Source: a bacterium
GTDB taxonomy: Bacteria > Chloroflexota > Dormibacteria > Dormibacterales > Dormibacteraceae
Reading direction: 5' to 3'
NCBI GenBank assembly: GCA_004299235.1
Contig: SCQL01000004.1
Coordinates: 1 to 64,000, forward strand
Length of the DNA stretch: 64,000 nucleotides
A model generated the notes under the pieces. The model was not told the DNA's origin. It searched no databases and saw only the letters and a program-made list of their open reading frames with translations. The position numbers and the translations under genes are program-made. Shown one piece after another: positions 17,325-26,128 of the stretch; the first letter of the stretch is position 1, and each line of letters starts with the position of its first letter.

Positions 17325-18431
17325 ATGACTGAGAGGTTGAAGGTGGGTTTGGTTGGCTGTGGCCTGGTCGCGCAGGTTATGCATCTCAACTACCTCCGTG
17401 AGCTGTCCGACCGATACGAGATCGCGGCCATCGCGGACCTCTCGCCCGAGGTTCTTGATGCTGTCGGCGCCGAGTACGGGGTGGCGCGGAGGTTCGCGAA
17501 ATGGCAGGACCTCATCGCCGAACCGATCGACGCCGTCATCGTGCTCACCCCTGGCAGCCACGCGCCGATCGCGATCGCGGCAGCGAAGGAGGGAAAGCAC
17601 GTGCTGGTAGAGAAGCCGATGTGCTTCTCAGTGGCCGAGGGCCACGCCATGATCGAGGCGTCGCGCAAGTCGAAGAAGACGCTGATGGTCGCCTACAACA
17701 AGCGCTACGACCCCGCCTACCTCCGCTTCGTGGAAGAGGCGAAGCGCATGCCCGACCCGCGCCTGTTGCGGGTCACAACGCTTGAATCCCCGATCTCGCC
17801 CTACGTTCACCAGTACCGGTTGTTCCGCGGCGGACCGCTGCCGGACGACGTCCTCCGTGACCTGAAAGACGACGACGAGAAGCGGCTGACCGAAGCGCTC
17901 GGCGACGCCGACGAGCTCTCTCGCTGGGGCTACCGCTACGTGCTGCTCGACAGCCTCGTCCACGAGTTCAGCGCCATGCGCGGTGCGCTGGGCGAACCCG
18001 ACCGGCTCGATTTCGCGGACATCCGCAAGAGCGGCCTCACCACGGTTCTAACCTTCGGCGACATCCAGTGCGTCTTCGCCTGGATCGACCTCCCGGTCAT
18101 CGCGCGCTACGAGATGGAGTTCGCGCTGTACTCGCCGACTCGCCGAGTGACGCTGTCGTTCCCGTCGCCGTTCCTCCGCAGCATGCCGACGCTGCTCATC
18201 ACGGAAGAGGGCGACGAGACCACACCGCGCGCCTCACGCAAGGAGGAGGTCACGTCGTATCAGGAGAGCTTCAAAGAGGAACTGGTGCACTTCCACGAAT
18301 GCGTCACGACCGGGCGCGAGCCGCGGACCTCAGGCGTGGAGGCGCTGCACGACATCGCGCTGTGCGAGGCGGTGGTGAAGGGCCACCGCGCGCGCCAGGG
18401 TGTGGCGAGGCCGAGCGAGACCGCCCTGTGA
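17325..18431 (+). CDS. Gfo/Idh/MocA-family oxidoreductase
   Basis: A 368-aa NAD(P)-dependent sugar or inositol dehydrogenase candidate. The Rossmann motif is VGLVGCGLVAQVMH, and the family signature EKP (VLVEKPMCFSVAEGHAM) is present. The C-terminal substrate domain is longer than usual, with an insert rich in Asp/Glu (DLKDDDEKRLTEALGD), then SLVHEFSAMRG carrying the probable catalytic His. ATG 17325 chosen over an earlier in-frame start because it lies after the operator and GGAG. The stop overlaps the next start (GTGA). Confidence 0.85.
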   Translation: MTERLKVGLVGCGLVAQVMHLNYLRELSDRYEIAAIADLSPEVLDAVGAEYGVARRFAKWQDLIAEPIDAVIVLTPGSHAPIAIAAAKEGKHVLVEKPMCFSVAEGHAMIEASRKSKKTLMVAYNKRYDPAYLRFVEEAKRMPDPRLLRVTTLESPISPYVHQYRLFRGGPLPDDVLRDLKDDDEKRLTEALGDADELSRWGYRYVLLDSLVHEFSAMRGALGEPDRLDFADIRKSGLTTVLTFGDIQCVFAWIDLPVIARYEMEFALYSPTRRVTLSFPSPFLRSMPTLLITEEGDETTPRASRKEEVTSYQESFKEELVHFHECVTTGREPRTSGVEALHDIALCEAVVKGHRARQGVARPSETAL

Positions 18432-19363
18432 GCGCGGCCGCGAGCCCCAAGGGCAATGTCGTCGTCGCCAACGCTCCCGTGAGCTACGGCGCCTTCGAGC
18501 TGACGGTCGGCATCCTTCCGGGCGTCCCCGACGGCCCGATGGTGCTCGATGAGGTCGCCGCCGCGGGATACCAGGGCATAGACCTGGGTCCGGTGGGTTA
18601 CTTCGGCCAAGGCTCGGAATTGCTGCAGGCGCTCTCCGGTCGCGGCCTCGGCCTCGCCGGCGGGTTCTTCGAGCTCCCCTTCAGCGATCCGGCGGCCATG
18701 CGTGCGGCCGTGCCGGGCCTTTCGGGCCTGCTCGATGTGTTCGACTCGGTGTCCGTACTCGGCGGGCTCAAGCCCAAGCCGACGCTGGCCGACGCCTCGA
18801 GCGACCTGCGCCGGGGGCGCCCGGCCCAAGCGGCAATCGATCGCTCGCTCGGCTTCGACTCCGACGGCTGGAAGCGGTTCGCGGAGGGCGTAGCGATGGC
18901 GCAGGAGGTTTGCGCCGCACGCGGCTACGAGCCGACCTTCCACCACGAGACCGGGACGCACATTGAAGCGTCCTGGGAGATCGAGAAAGTGCTCGAGCTG
19001 ACCACCATCGGCCTGTGCCTTGACACCGGCCACCTGCTGCTCGGCGGCGGCGACCCTGCGAAGAAGATCCGCGAGTGGGGTTCGAGGATCAATCATCTGC
19101 ACTTGAAGGACGCGCGGCAGTCGGTGGTCGAAGGTATCGTCCGCGAGGTGGCGCCGGTGGATGAGATCTGGAAGCGCAAAGCGTTCTGCCGGCTGGGCGA
19201 TGGCGACCTGGACCTGGACAGCGTCCTCGACTACGTGCGCAGCTCCTACTCGGGCTGGCTCGTGGTGGAGCAGGACGTGCTGCCCGACCCCGACAACCCG
19301 CTCGGCCGTCCGGCCGTGGACCAACGCGCCAACCGCGAGTTCCTCCAAGACAAGGGCTTCTGA
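18428..19363 (+). CDS. IolE-like TIM-barrel protein (probable inosose dehydratase)
   Basis: A 311-aa xylose-isomerase-like barrel. FHHETGTHIE, LCLDTGHLLLGGGDP and NHLHLKDA correspond to the metal-binding motifs of IolE, which dehydrates scyllo-inosose to the diketo compound used by IolD. The N-terminus NAPVSYGAFELTVG is also IolE-like. GTG 18428 is coupled to the upstream oxidoreductase stop (GTGA), and its own stop overlaps the next ATG (TGATG). IolE fits the pathway with iolD and iolB; a related isomerase activity cannot be excluded. Confidence 0.78.
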   Translation: MSAAASPKGNVVVANAPVSYGAFELTVGILPGVPDGPMVLDEVAAAGYQGIDLGPVGYFGQGSELLQALSGRGLGLAGGFFELPFSDPAAMRAAVPGLSGLLDVFDSVSVLGGLKPKPTLADASSDLRRGRPAQAAIDRSLGFDSDGWKRFAEGVAMAQEVCAARGYEPTFHHETGTHIEASWEIEKVLELTTIGLCLDTGHLLLGGGDPAKKIREWGSRINHLHLKDARQSVVEGIVREVAPVDEIWKRKAFCRLGDGDLDLDSVLDYVRSSYSGWLVVEQDVLPDPDNPLGRPAVDQRANREFLQDKGF

Positions 19364-20283
19364 TGGTGCCGTTCCGGATCGGTCTCGCCGGCGCCGGCCG
19401 CATGGGCCGCAACCACATGGCGGCGATTGCCGCGTCTGAGCACGTCGCTGTGACGGCCATCGCCGAGCCGGTGGAGGCGACGCGCCAGGAAATGGCGGAC
19501 TCGGGAGCCAAGGTCTACGACAGCCTGGAGTCGATGGTGAATGCGGGTGGCATCGACGGCGTGATCGTGTGTGTGCCTAGCGACCAGCACCTTCAAACGG
19601 TGCGGCGCCTTGTCGGGGCGCGGCTCCCCATCCTGTGCGAGAAGCCGCTCGGCGTCAGCGCTGCCGAGGCGCGCGAGGCGAGCGGTCTTGCGGAGCAGGC
19701 CCGCATTCCGCTGCAGATCGGCTTCTGGCGCCGGTTCGTTCCCTCGCTCAGGCGCCTGCGGGCCCGCATCGAACAGGGCGAGCTGGGCGAGATATACCAG
19801 GTGGGCTGCTACCAATGGGACGGCGTGCCCCCAGGCGTGGCGTTCCGCGCCCACAGCGGCGGCATCTTCATCGACATGGGCGTGCATGAGTTCGACCAGG
19901 CCCGGTGGCTGACCGGCCAGGAGTTCGAAAGCGTGGAAGCAATGGATAGCGGAGTGGCGCTCGAACCTTGGCCGGGCGACCCGGAGAGCGCGCAGGCGCT
20001 GGGCCGGATGTCGGGGGGGAGCACCACCATCGTGTCGCTTGGCCGGCGGTTCCCGCTCGGCGACGTGTGCAAGGTCGAGGTTCACGGCACGCGCGACTGG
20101 GAGGAGGTCCGCTTCCTCTGGCCGCCCGACGCCGACGCTGTGTTCATGGCCGCGTTGCGCAACCAGGCTGAGAGCTTCGCCCACTATGCGAGGGGAGGCA
20201 GCCTCCAGGGCGCCGGAGGACGCGATGTGACGGAGGCCGTGGTCGCTGCTGAGAGTGCCGCCGCGGCTTCGGGCAAGAGCTGA
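19363..20283 (+). CDS. Gfo/Idh/MocA oxidoreductase (myo-inositol 2-dehydrogenase-like)
   Basis: A 306-aa dehydrogenase close in layout to IolG. The Rossmann fold starts IGLAGAGRMGRNHM, then LCEKPLGVSAAEAREA with the EKP lysine, GFWRRFVPS, and GIFIDMGVHEFDQARWL with the catalytic Asp/His pair. It would oxidise an inositol to an inosose with NAD. It is co-transcribed with the IolE-like gene (overlapping stop/start) and six bases upstream of another MocA protein. Substrate assignment is inferred from the neighbourhood. Confidence 0.85.
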   Translation: MVPFRIGLAGAGRMGRNHMAAIAASEHVAVTAIAEPVEATRQEMADSGAKVYDSLESMVNAGGIDGVIVCVPSDQHLQTVRRLVGARLPILCEKPLGVSAAEAREASGLAEQARIPLQIGFWRRFVPSLRRLRARIEQGELGEIYQVGCYQWDGVPPGVAFRAHSGGIFIDMGVHEFDQARWLTGQEFESVEAMDSGVALEPWPGDPESAQALGRMSGGSTTIVSLGRRFPLGDVCKVEVHGTRDWEEVRFLWPPDADAVFMAALRNQAESFAHYARGGSLQGAGGRDVTEAVVAAESAAAASGKS

Positions 20284-20288
20284 GCCGG

Positions 20289-21446
20289 ATGGCAGAACGT
20301 GAGGTTCGAATTGGCATCGCGGGCTACGGGATGATGGGTCGCGCCCACTCCTATGCCTACACGGCCTTGCCGTCGCTGCGGAAGGTCGGGGTACGTCCCA
20401 AGCTGGTGCTGATCAGCGGCCGCGACAGGCAACGGGTGGCGCGCGCGGCCGACGCTTATGGATTCGCCGAATGGACGGAGGACTGGCGCGAACTGGTTTC
20501 GCGCAAGGACATCGACATCGTCGACATCTGCACGCCGCCCGGCACGCACGCCGAGATCGCGACGGCCGCGGCGCAGGCCGGCAAGGCCGTGATCTGCGAA
20601 AAGCCGCTGGCCGTGACCTACGCGGAGGCGCGCAGCGCTGCCACCGCGGCTGAAAAGGCCCGGGTGCTGAACGCCGTCGGCTTCAACTACCGCCGGCTGC
20701 CGGCTGTGTCGCTGATGAAGCGCATGATCGATGAGGGCGCGGTCGGCAAGGTGCGCCTATGGCGAGCGGTCTGGCTGTCGGACGAGTTCGTCGACCACGC
20801 GATCCCGTTTGACTGGCGCTTCGACAGGCCTATGGGCGCGACCACCATCGCGGACCTCGGTAGCCACCTGATCGACATGGCGCTATGGATGGTGGGCGAT
20901 GTGGCGGAGGTCGCGGCCCAGTCCGAGACGTTCGTCAAGGAGCGGTCGAACCCCGCCGGAGGAAGCGCACTCAAGGTGTCGGTCGACGAAGCCTCCTCAG
21001 CGCTGCTTCGGTTCACATCCGGGGCGCGCGGAGTTTTGGAGATGGCGCGCCTGGCCCCGCGTCGGCCGTGTGACTTCACGATCGAGGTCAACGGCGAGCG
21101 CGGAACGCTCGTGTTCGACTACGCGCGCCTCAACGAGCTGAAGTACGGGGATGGCTCGGATGATCCTGGTCTGTACGGCATGCGCACCATTCGCGCCGAG
21201 CATCCGACTCACCCTTACGCCGCCACGTGGTGGCCGATCGGGCAGGGGGTTGGTTACGGCTCGAGCTTCGTCAACCACTTGGGCGATCTTCTGGAGCGAT
21301 ATCCGGACGGTCCCTGGGAGCCGGGTTTCAACCAGGGAGCCCTGGTCCAGGCCGTGTGCCAAGCGATCGAAACAGCCGCGGAGGGCCGGCGCTGGGTCGC
21401 CGTCAGCGAGATCACGGACTGGAACAGACCGCAAACGACGTCTTGA
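20289..21446 (+). CDS. Gfo/Idh/MocA-family oxidoreductase
   Basis: A 385-aa NAD(P)-dependent oxidoreductase. Motifs: IGIAGYGMMGRAHSYAY, VICEKPLAVTYAEAR, GFNYRRLPAVSLMK, and TIADLGSHLIDMALWM with the Asp/His pair. The AHSYAY and FDYARLNEL segments are typical of the longer members of the family often found in inositol and sugar-acid loci. It may use a different stereoisomer from the preceding enzyme. Its last codons overlap the -35 element of the next promoter, TTGACG at 21443. Confidence 0.86.
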   Translation: MAEREVRIGIAGYGMMGRAHSYAYTALPSLRKVGVRPKLVLISGRDRQRVARAADAYGFAEWTEDWRELVSRKDIDIVDICTPPGTHAEIATAAAQAGKAVICEKPLAVTYAEARSAATAAEKARVLNAVGFNYRRLPAVSLMKRMIDEGAVGKVRLWRAVWLSDEFVDHAIPFDWRFDRPMGATTIADLGSHLIDMALWMVGDVAEVAAQSETFVKERSNPAGGSALKVSVDEASSALLRFTSGARGVLEMARLAPRRPCDFTIEVNGERGTLVFDYARLNELKYGDGSDDPGLYGMRTIRAEHPTHPYAATWWPIGQGVGYGSSFVNHLGDLLERYPDGPWEPGFNQGALVQAVCQAIETAAEGRRWVAVSEITDWNRPQTTS

Positions 21447-21499
21447 CGGTTGCCAGGGGTTCGGATATGGTGCTGAAACTTCCTTTGGAACCTTCCAAA
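21443..21499 (+). promoter_or_regulatory. Promoter with LacI-type operator, site 3
   Basis: TTGACG (21443-21448), 17 bp, TATGGT (21466-21471), then the imperfect palindrome TTTGGAACCTTCCAAA (21484-21499) 31-34 bp before the permease start. The layout closely repeats that of the 17240 promoter, including a shared TTCGGATA just before the -10. Confidence 0.7.
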
Positions 21500-21532
21500 G
21501 AAATCATTGCCGACCAGCATAGGAGGGGAATG

Positions 21533-23188
21533 ATGGCGATCGCTACGTCTGCCGGTAAAGCTCCGGCGTCTTCGGGCTTGTTCACACGGCAGTCGTCAGG
21601 ACTGGTCCGCGAACTGGGCATTCCAGCGGCCACCGGTATCGCGCTTGCGTCCGTGGCGGTGGTGAACACTTTCGTCAACTTCTATTCGGGTCTTTTCAAC
21701 TTCGGCAACGTCGACATGATCCTGCCGCTGCTGCTAGGCGCGGCGATCTGGTTCGTGGCCATGTTCTCGTACAAATACCTATTACAGGCGATCCCGCGCG
21801 CAGGTGGTGAGTACGTCTACATGTCCCGCGTCATCTCCCCCGCGGTGGGGACGATGGTTGGCATCGCGACGGCGGTCGGCTTCAGCTACACGCTTTCCGC
21901 CAACGCGAACTTCGCTGCCACTTATGTGCCGTTTGCCCTGACCAGTCTGGGATCAGCGTTCAATAGCTCGGCGCTCATCAACGCGGCCACCAGCATCACT
22001 AACACCACGACCTGCCTCACGGTCACCTGCTCACCGGGGCTCGTGATGTGCGCAGTCGGCATGCTCGTGATCGTCGCCATCGGTTCGATCTTCTCCCTGC
22101 GCCGCATCGCTCAGGTCATCTTCGTGCTGGTCATCTTCCAGGTGGTGGCGTTCTTGGTCCTCGGTTTCCTGCTGGCGACTCACTCGCACCAGGACTTCAT
22201 CAACGCCCTCGGCTCGTACAGCGGTAAGGCCACCGCTTACAACGACGTCATCAACCTCGCCAGGAAGAACGGGATGCCCCTCGGCGTCGACCTGGGCGCC
22301 TCGCTCCTGGTCATCCCCTTCATGGTCCTGAACTACAACGGCGTTCTGTACTCCTACTACGTCGGTGGTGAGCTTAAGAAGCCGGGCAGCACCTACATCT
22401 GGGCCTCGGTCATCAGCCTCGCGCTCCTGATCGTGGTCTGGGTGGGGGTCTGGCTACTGATGCGGAACACCATCGGCCTCGATTTCATGCAAGCTCAGGC
22501 TCAGGCGGGAGGCCTGTCCGATTATGGAGCCATCACGAGCCTCCAGGCCAACGCCGGAGGCCTCGGGTACGGCCTCGTGCTTGCGAGCGACCCGGTCAGC
22601 AAGATCCTTATAGGTCTCGCGGTTCCGGCGGCGGAACTCGCCGTCGACCTGGCGTTCGTGGCCTGTGTGACGCGCGTCATCTTTGCCCTCGCCTTCGACC
22701 GCATGCTGCCCATCGGCCTGGCCAAGGTCAGCGAGCGCAACTCGGCGCCGACCAACGCCGTGATCCTCGCCATCGTCCTCGGCATCGGATTCACCATCCT
22801 GAGCTCCGTGCTCAACATCGCGAACATCTCAGCCAACCTGGCGCTCTTCTTCGGTCTGGTGCTGCTCGCTGGCTCGATCTCTGCGGCCGCGCTGCCGTAC
22901 CGCCGGCCGGAACTCATTAAGAACCCGGCCACCGGTGACGTCGACCGGGTGGGCGGAATCCCGACCGCCACCATTTGGGGCGGTGTCTCGACTCTACTGG
23001 CGCTGTTCACGGTCGGCGTCATCATTGCCCAGCCCAACGTGTTCGGCGCTTTCAGCATCGCCTCGGTCGGTTCGCTGGTCGTGATCTTCTTCTCCGGTCC
23101 GATCATCTACACCATCGTGCGGCGAAGGCGAATGCAGACTTCTTCGATTGATATCGGTCTCGCCATGCGCGAGCTGCCTCCGGAGTGA
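21533..23188 (+). CDS. APC-superfamily permease
   Basis: A secondary transporter of about 551 aa with roughly 12 membrane segments. The first helix region IPAATGIALASVAVVNTFVN is followed by YLLQAIPRAGGEYVYMSRVISP, the usual APC TM2-3 consensus (PRAGGxYVYxSR). A Cys-rich external loop (TTTCLTVTCSPGLVMCA) lies between TM4 and TM5. Either ATG 21530 or 21533 could start it; AGGAGGGG at 21521 suits 21533. APC members usually carry amino acids, but the operator and location put it under the same control as the inositol-type genes, so it may import their substrate (inference). Confidence 0.83.
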   Translation: MAIATSAGKAPASSGLFTRQSSGLVRELGIPAATGIALASVAVVNTFVNFYSGLFNFGNVDMILPLLLGAAIWFVAMFSYKYLLQAIPRAGGEYVYMSRVISPAVGTMVGIATAVGFSYTLSANANFAATYVPFALTSLGSAFNSSALINAATSITNTTTCLTVTCSPGLVMCAVGMLVIVAIGSIFSLRRIAQVIFVLVIFQVVAFLVLGFLLATHSHQDFINALGSYSGKATAYNDVINLARKNGMPLGVDLGASLLVIPFMVLNYNGVLYSYYVGGELKKPGSTYIWASVISLALLIVVWVGVWLLMRNTIGLDFMQAQAQAGGLSDYGAITSLQANAGGLGYGLVLASDPVSKILIGLAVPAAELAVDLAFVACVTRVIFALAFDRMLPIGLAKVSERNSAPTNAVILAIVLGIGFTILSSVLNIANISANLALFFGLVLLAGSISAAALPYRRPELIKNPATGDVDRVGGIPTATIWGGVSTLLALFTVGVIIAQPNVFGAFSIASVGSLVVIFFSGPIIYTIVRRRRMQTSSIDIGLAMRELPPE

Positions 23189-23212
23189 AGGCGGGCGGCG
23201 AGCTGATTTTCA

Positions 23213-24178
23213 TTGGCTGGTAAAGGAGGGCGCAAACGCGCCCTCCGTCTTTATTTCGCGACCGACATCCACGGTTCGGAGCGCTGCTTCCGCAAGTTCC
23301 TCGCGGCTGCGAAGGCCTACGACGCGACCGTCCTCATTATGGGTGGAGACATCGCGGGCAAGGGCCTCGTGCCCATCCGGGACCACGGGGCCACGCTGTC
23401 CGCGACGGTGCGTGGCGAGACTGTCACCGTGCCGCGCGCCGACGAGGAGCGGCTGCGCGGTGAAATCAACAAGCTCGGCTTCTACTCCGTGCTGCGAGAT
23501 GACTCGGAGGTGGACAGGCTGGAGCGTGACCCCGCTGCTCAGGCGACGGAGTTCAGGCGGGAGATCGTCGCCCAAATCAAGCACTGGGCAGAGCTGGTGG
23601 AAGAAAGGCTCGATCCGTGGATCCGCTGCATCATCACGCCAGGCAACGACGACCCGCTGGAGATCGATCCCGTTCTGCATTCGGCGCCGCGGATCGACTG
23701 CCCGGAGGGAGAGCTCTTCGACCTGGGCCCCGCCCTGCTCGCCAGCTGCGGCGACGTCACGCCGACACCGTGGAACACCGACCGCGAGTTTCCCGAACCT
23801 GAGCTCGCGAAGCGCCTGGCCAAGATGCTCGACGCGGTGCCCAAGGGCCGCGAGGTGATCTTCAACTTCCACAACCCTCCGTATTCGTCTGGACTGGACT
23901 TCGCGGCCGAGCTCGACGCCAACCTGCTGCCGGTCATCCGCGGCGGGCGGCCGAGCATCATCCCGGTGGGCAGCACCGCCGTGCGCAACGCGATCAGGCA
24001 GTATCAACCGTCTGTCGCGCTACACGGCCACATCCACGAGTCAAAGGGGGCGCAGAAGATCGGAACGACGCTGTGCCTAAACCCCGGCTCGGACTACGCC
24101 GCCGACCTGCTGCGCGGCGTGGTGGTGGACATCGCCGAGGACGGCAGCTCCCTCGACTTCCTGTTTACCGCGGGTTAG
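23213..24178 (+). CDS. Metallophosphoesterase (calcineurin-like)
   Basis: A 321-aa dinuclear metal phosphoesterase. The block motifs are TDIHGSERC (D-x-H), MGGDIAGK (GD), TPGNDDP (GND where GNH is common), FNFHNPP (H) and LHGHIHES (GHxH). A helical insertion (about residues 60-130) separates the second and third motifs. The only in-frame start before the first motif is TTG 23213, upstream of a terminator-like hairpin, so the true start is uncertain and the first dozen residues may not be translated. Substrate unknown. It lies between the sugar locus and an accessory region. Confidence 0.8.
   Translation: MAGKGGRKRALRLYFATDIHGSERCFRKFLAAAKAYDATVLIMGGDIAGKGLVPIRDHGATLSATVRGETVTVPRADEERLRGEINKLGFYSVLRDDSEVDRLERDPAAQATEFRREIVAQIKHWAELVEERLDPWIRCIITPGNDDPLEIDPVLHSAPRIDCPEGELFDLGPALLASCGDVTPTPWNTDREFPEPELAKRLAKMLDAVPKGREVIFNFHNPPYSSGLDFAAELDANLLPVIRGGRPSIIPVGSTAVRNAIRQYQPSVALHGHIHESKGAQKIGTTLCLNPGSDYAADLLRGVVVDIAEDGSSLDFLFTAG
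23225..23246 (+). terminator. GC-rich hairpin with T-rich tail after the permease gene
   Basis: GGAGGGCGC and GCGCCCTCC form a perfect 9-bp stem with an AAAC loop, followed by GTCTTTATTT. This has the form of an intrinsic terminator for the permease transcript. It lies inside the first codons of the metallophosphoesterase reading frame, so it may instead attenuate that gene. Confidence 0.6.
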
Positions 24179-24190
24179 CCTGAGGACAAG

Positions 24191-24964
24191 ATGGGGGCAA
24201 ACGGGCGTCCGGCCGAGCCACACCCAGATGTGGTGGCCGAGGCGAGGCGCCTCATTGCCGCCGGCGAGGCGGCGCACGTGATGCTCCGGGCGCTGGGCGG
24301 CGTTGCGGTCCGTTTGCAGTCTCCGGACGAGGGTCCGCTGCTGCCCCGGTCTTATCAGGATATTGACCTGGCCACGACCAAGGACAAGCGTCGCGTCGCG
24401 GAACAGTTGATCACCTCGGCCGGCTACATCAGCGACGAAATGTTCAACACCCTGCACGGGGTTAGCCGGATGCTGTTCTACGACCACGCCAACCACCGCA
24501 AGCTCGACGTTTTCGTGGGCCAGTTCAGCATGTGCCACGTGATCCCAATCGCGGACCGGCTCAACCGCGACCCACTGACCGTGCCACTTGCCGAGCTGCT
24601 GCTGACCAAGCTTCAGGTGGTGGAGTTGACCGAGCGCGACCAGCGCGATATCTACAACCTGATCTACCACCACCCACTTTCGAGGGAAGGCTCCCACGGG
24701 ATTGAGGTCGATTTCATCGCAGTGCTGTGCGCCAAGGACTGGGGCCTGTGGCGCACCACCAGGCAGACGGTGGAGCGTTGCGTCGCCAACCTGCCGGAAT
24801 ACAAGGTGCCTGCGCAGGCGGCGGCGGTCATCACGGACCGGCTGGGAGAGCTTTGGAGGGGCATCGACGATGCTCCAAAGACCACCGGTTGGCGCCTGCG
24901 CAGCCGCGTTGGCGACCGGGTCCGCTGGTACGAAGAACCCGAGGAGCACCGAGACAGCCAGTAA
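24191..24964 (+). CDS. Nucleotidyltransferase-fold protein of unknown role
   Basis: A 257-aa protein resembling the NTase/AbiEii-like superfamily: an N-terminal helix, LRALGGVAVRL with the GG of the NTase fold, SYQDIDLATTK carrying the paired acidic residues (DxD), then KLDVFVGQF with a third acidic residue, followed by a helical domain (LLLTKLQVVELTERDQRDIYNLI) typical of AbiEii-like proteins. The three acidic positions suggest a metal-dependent transferase. ATG 24191 with GAGGACAAG upstream, 12 bp after the phosphoesterase, so probably co-transcribed. Whether it is defence-related is not shown. Confidence 0.6.
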   Translation: MGANGRPAEPHPDVVAEARRLIAAGEAAHVMLRALGGVAVRLQSPDEGPLLPRSYQDIDLATTKDKRRVAEQLITSAGYISDEMFNTLHGVSRMLFYDHANHRKLDVFVGQFSMCHVIPIADRLNRDPLTVPLAELLLTKLQVVELTERDQRDIYNLIYHHPLSREGSHGIEVDFIAVLCAKDWGLWRTTRQTVERCVANLPEYKVPAQAAAVITDRLGELWRGIDDAPKTTGWRLRSRVGDRVRWYEEPEEHRDSQ

Positions 24965-25177
24965 CGGATGCCGCGGCGCGACTTCGATTGTCGACCTTGC
25001 TCGTGTCAAGTATCGGTGTGCAGAAAAGGCCGCCTCGCTGCCTGTCCGATTGTGGGGTGCTTTTAATCCGTCCGTATTCTCTGGAGCATGCTGCGCAACG
25101 CCTGTACTTCGCGGTTAACGAACTGTCCAGGAACCAGTTCGAACCTGGGCGCAAATCCGACCGGCCCCAGCCTTGAA

Positions 25178-25561
25178 CTAGATCGTCGCGATGGTGACCC
25201 GGGCCCGTGCGGCGTCGACGATGTGCTGGACGTCGCGAGGATCTGAGGTCACAATCCCGTCGCCACGCCGTATGGCACCCTCGACGACGGCGACGTCAAC
25301 GATGTTCCTGTGGCTGGAGCGCCCAACGAGAACGCCCACGTCCTTTGCCTGACCCTCGCTCATAGCCTCGACTACGCAAAGTGCGAGGAAGCGGGCCAGG
25401 CTCGCCTGACGAGGGCCACCGCGCCAGGCTTCGGCAAGCACCGGTGCCGGGACGGTCGGCACTACTTCCCCGGCGAGGAAGCCGGCATGCAGCGCCCACA
25501 TTCGGCGGTCGTTGCGCTCGGCGGCAACCAAGGCGCCGGTGTCGTAGGTGACGCCGGGCAT
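25178..25561 (-). CDS. PIN-domain toxin (VapC-like)
   Basis: A 127-aa PIN ribonuclease. The N-terminal acidic residue is in VTYDTGALVAAERND. Glu in VLAEAWRGG and the C-terminal pair in NIVDVAVVEGAIRRGDGIVTSDPRDV complete the acidic site. This last motif, ending with TSDxxD, is characteristic. ATG 25561 directly abuts the stop of the upstream antitoxin gene with no gap. VapC toxins cut tRNA or rRNA when freed from antitoxin; the target here is unknown. Confidence 0.85.
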   Translation of the reverse strand: MPGVTYDTGALVAAERNDRRMWALHAGFLAGEVVPTVPAPVLAEAWRGGPRQASLARFLALCVVEAMSEGQAKDVGVLVGRSSHRNIVDVAVVEGAIRRGDGIVTSDPRDVQHIVDAARARVTIATI

Positions 25562-25834
25562 CTATCTAGGCAGACTCGCCAGGCGGCGCCGACTTCGTTT
25601 GCCGAGTAGCGCCCGGGCGCGGGCGAGACCATCCGCGAGCTCGTCTGCTGTCAGTGGGCCGTGGTCCGATTCCCACCCGGCGATCGCCTGCCGGCCTGCT
25701 TCCAAACGAAGGCGGTGAGCTGCCGTTCGTGCAATCCATCCGCTCACCGTCGTTCCCTCAGCGGCGGCTGCCCGCTCGATGTCATTCGCCAGGTCCGGCG
25801 GAAGCGAGATGGACCTCTTCAGGCGTTGAGCCAC
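25562..25834 (-). CDS. Ribbon-helix-helix antitoxin of the PIN toxin
   Basis: A 90-aa protein starting with a basic strand and RHH fold (QRLKRSISLPPDLANDIERAA, then GTTVSGWIARTA), followed by a tail that would wrap the toxin (LTADELADGLARARALLG). GTG 25834 is chosen because the RHH fold starts right after it; an ATG at 25864 would add ten residues. It precedes the toxin in the usual antitoxin-toxin order and should repress the pair. Confidence 0.82.
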   Translation of the reverse strand: MAQRLKRSISLPPDLANDIERAAAAEGTTVSGWIARTAAHRLRLEAGRQAIAGWESDHGPLTADELADGLARARALLGKRSRRRLASLPR

Positions 25835-26128
25835 ATTCCAATGGTAGTACAGCCGGTAGGACAAATCAATGCCAGTTGACAGCTTATCGAATGGACTGCG
25901 GTGGACTCTGGTGGACCCGATGGCCTGACGTAAAGGCCGCTCACCGTACTGGGGTAGACGGATATTCCTTATCCGTTGTTCCTCGTTCGTCGCGGCGACC
26001 CAGATGTTCTAAGCGGCCACCTGCAGATCAACGTGGTTGCGGCTAACACCTGCCCGCATGTAAAGAAGACGCGCGCGAGAGGGTCGTCGCTGCGGAGCTG
26101 GTATCACCACATGGCCGCCCGCCCGCTC

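Noticed and set aside
24191-24964. NTase-like protein plus phosphoesterase as a two-gene defence system
   Set aside because: The phosphoesterase shows no link to known defence modules, and the NTase similarity is limited to the acidic motif. Context is not enough to call a defence system.
25959-25975. Hairpin CGGATA-TTCCT-TATCCG between the antitoxin and XRE genes
   Set aside because: The 6-bp AT-containing stem has no T-run and no positional link to a gene end or start that would support a terminator or operator.
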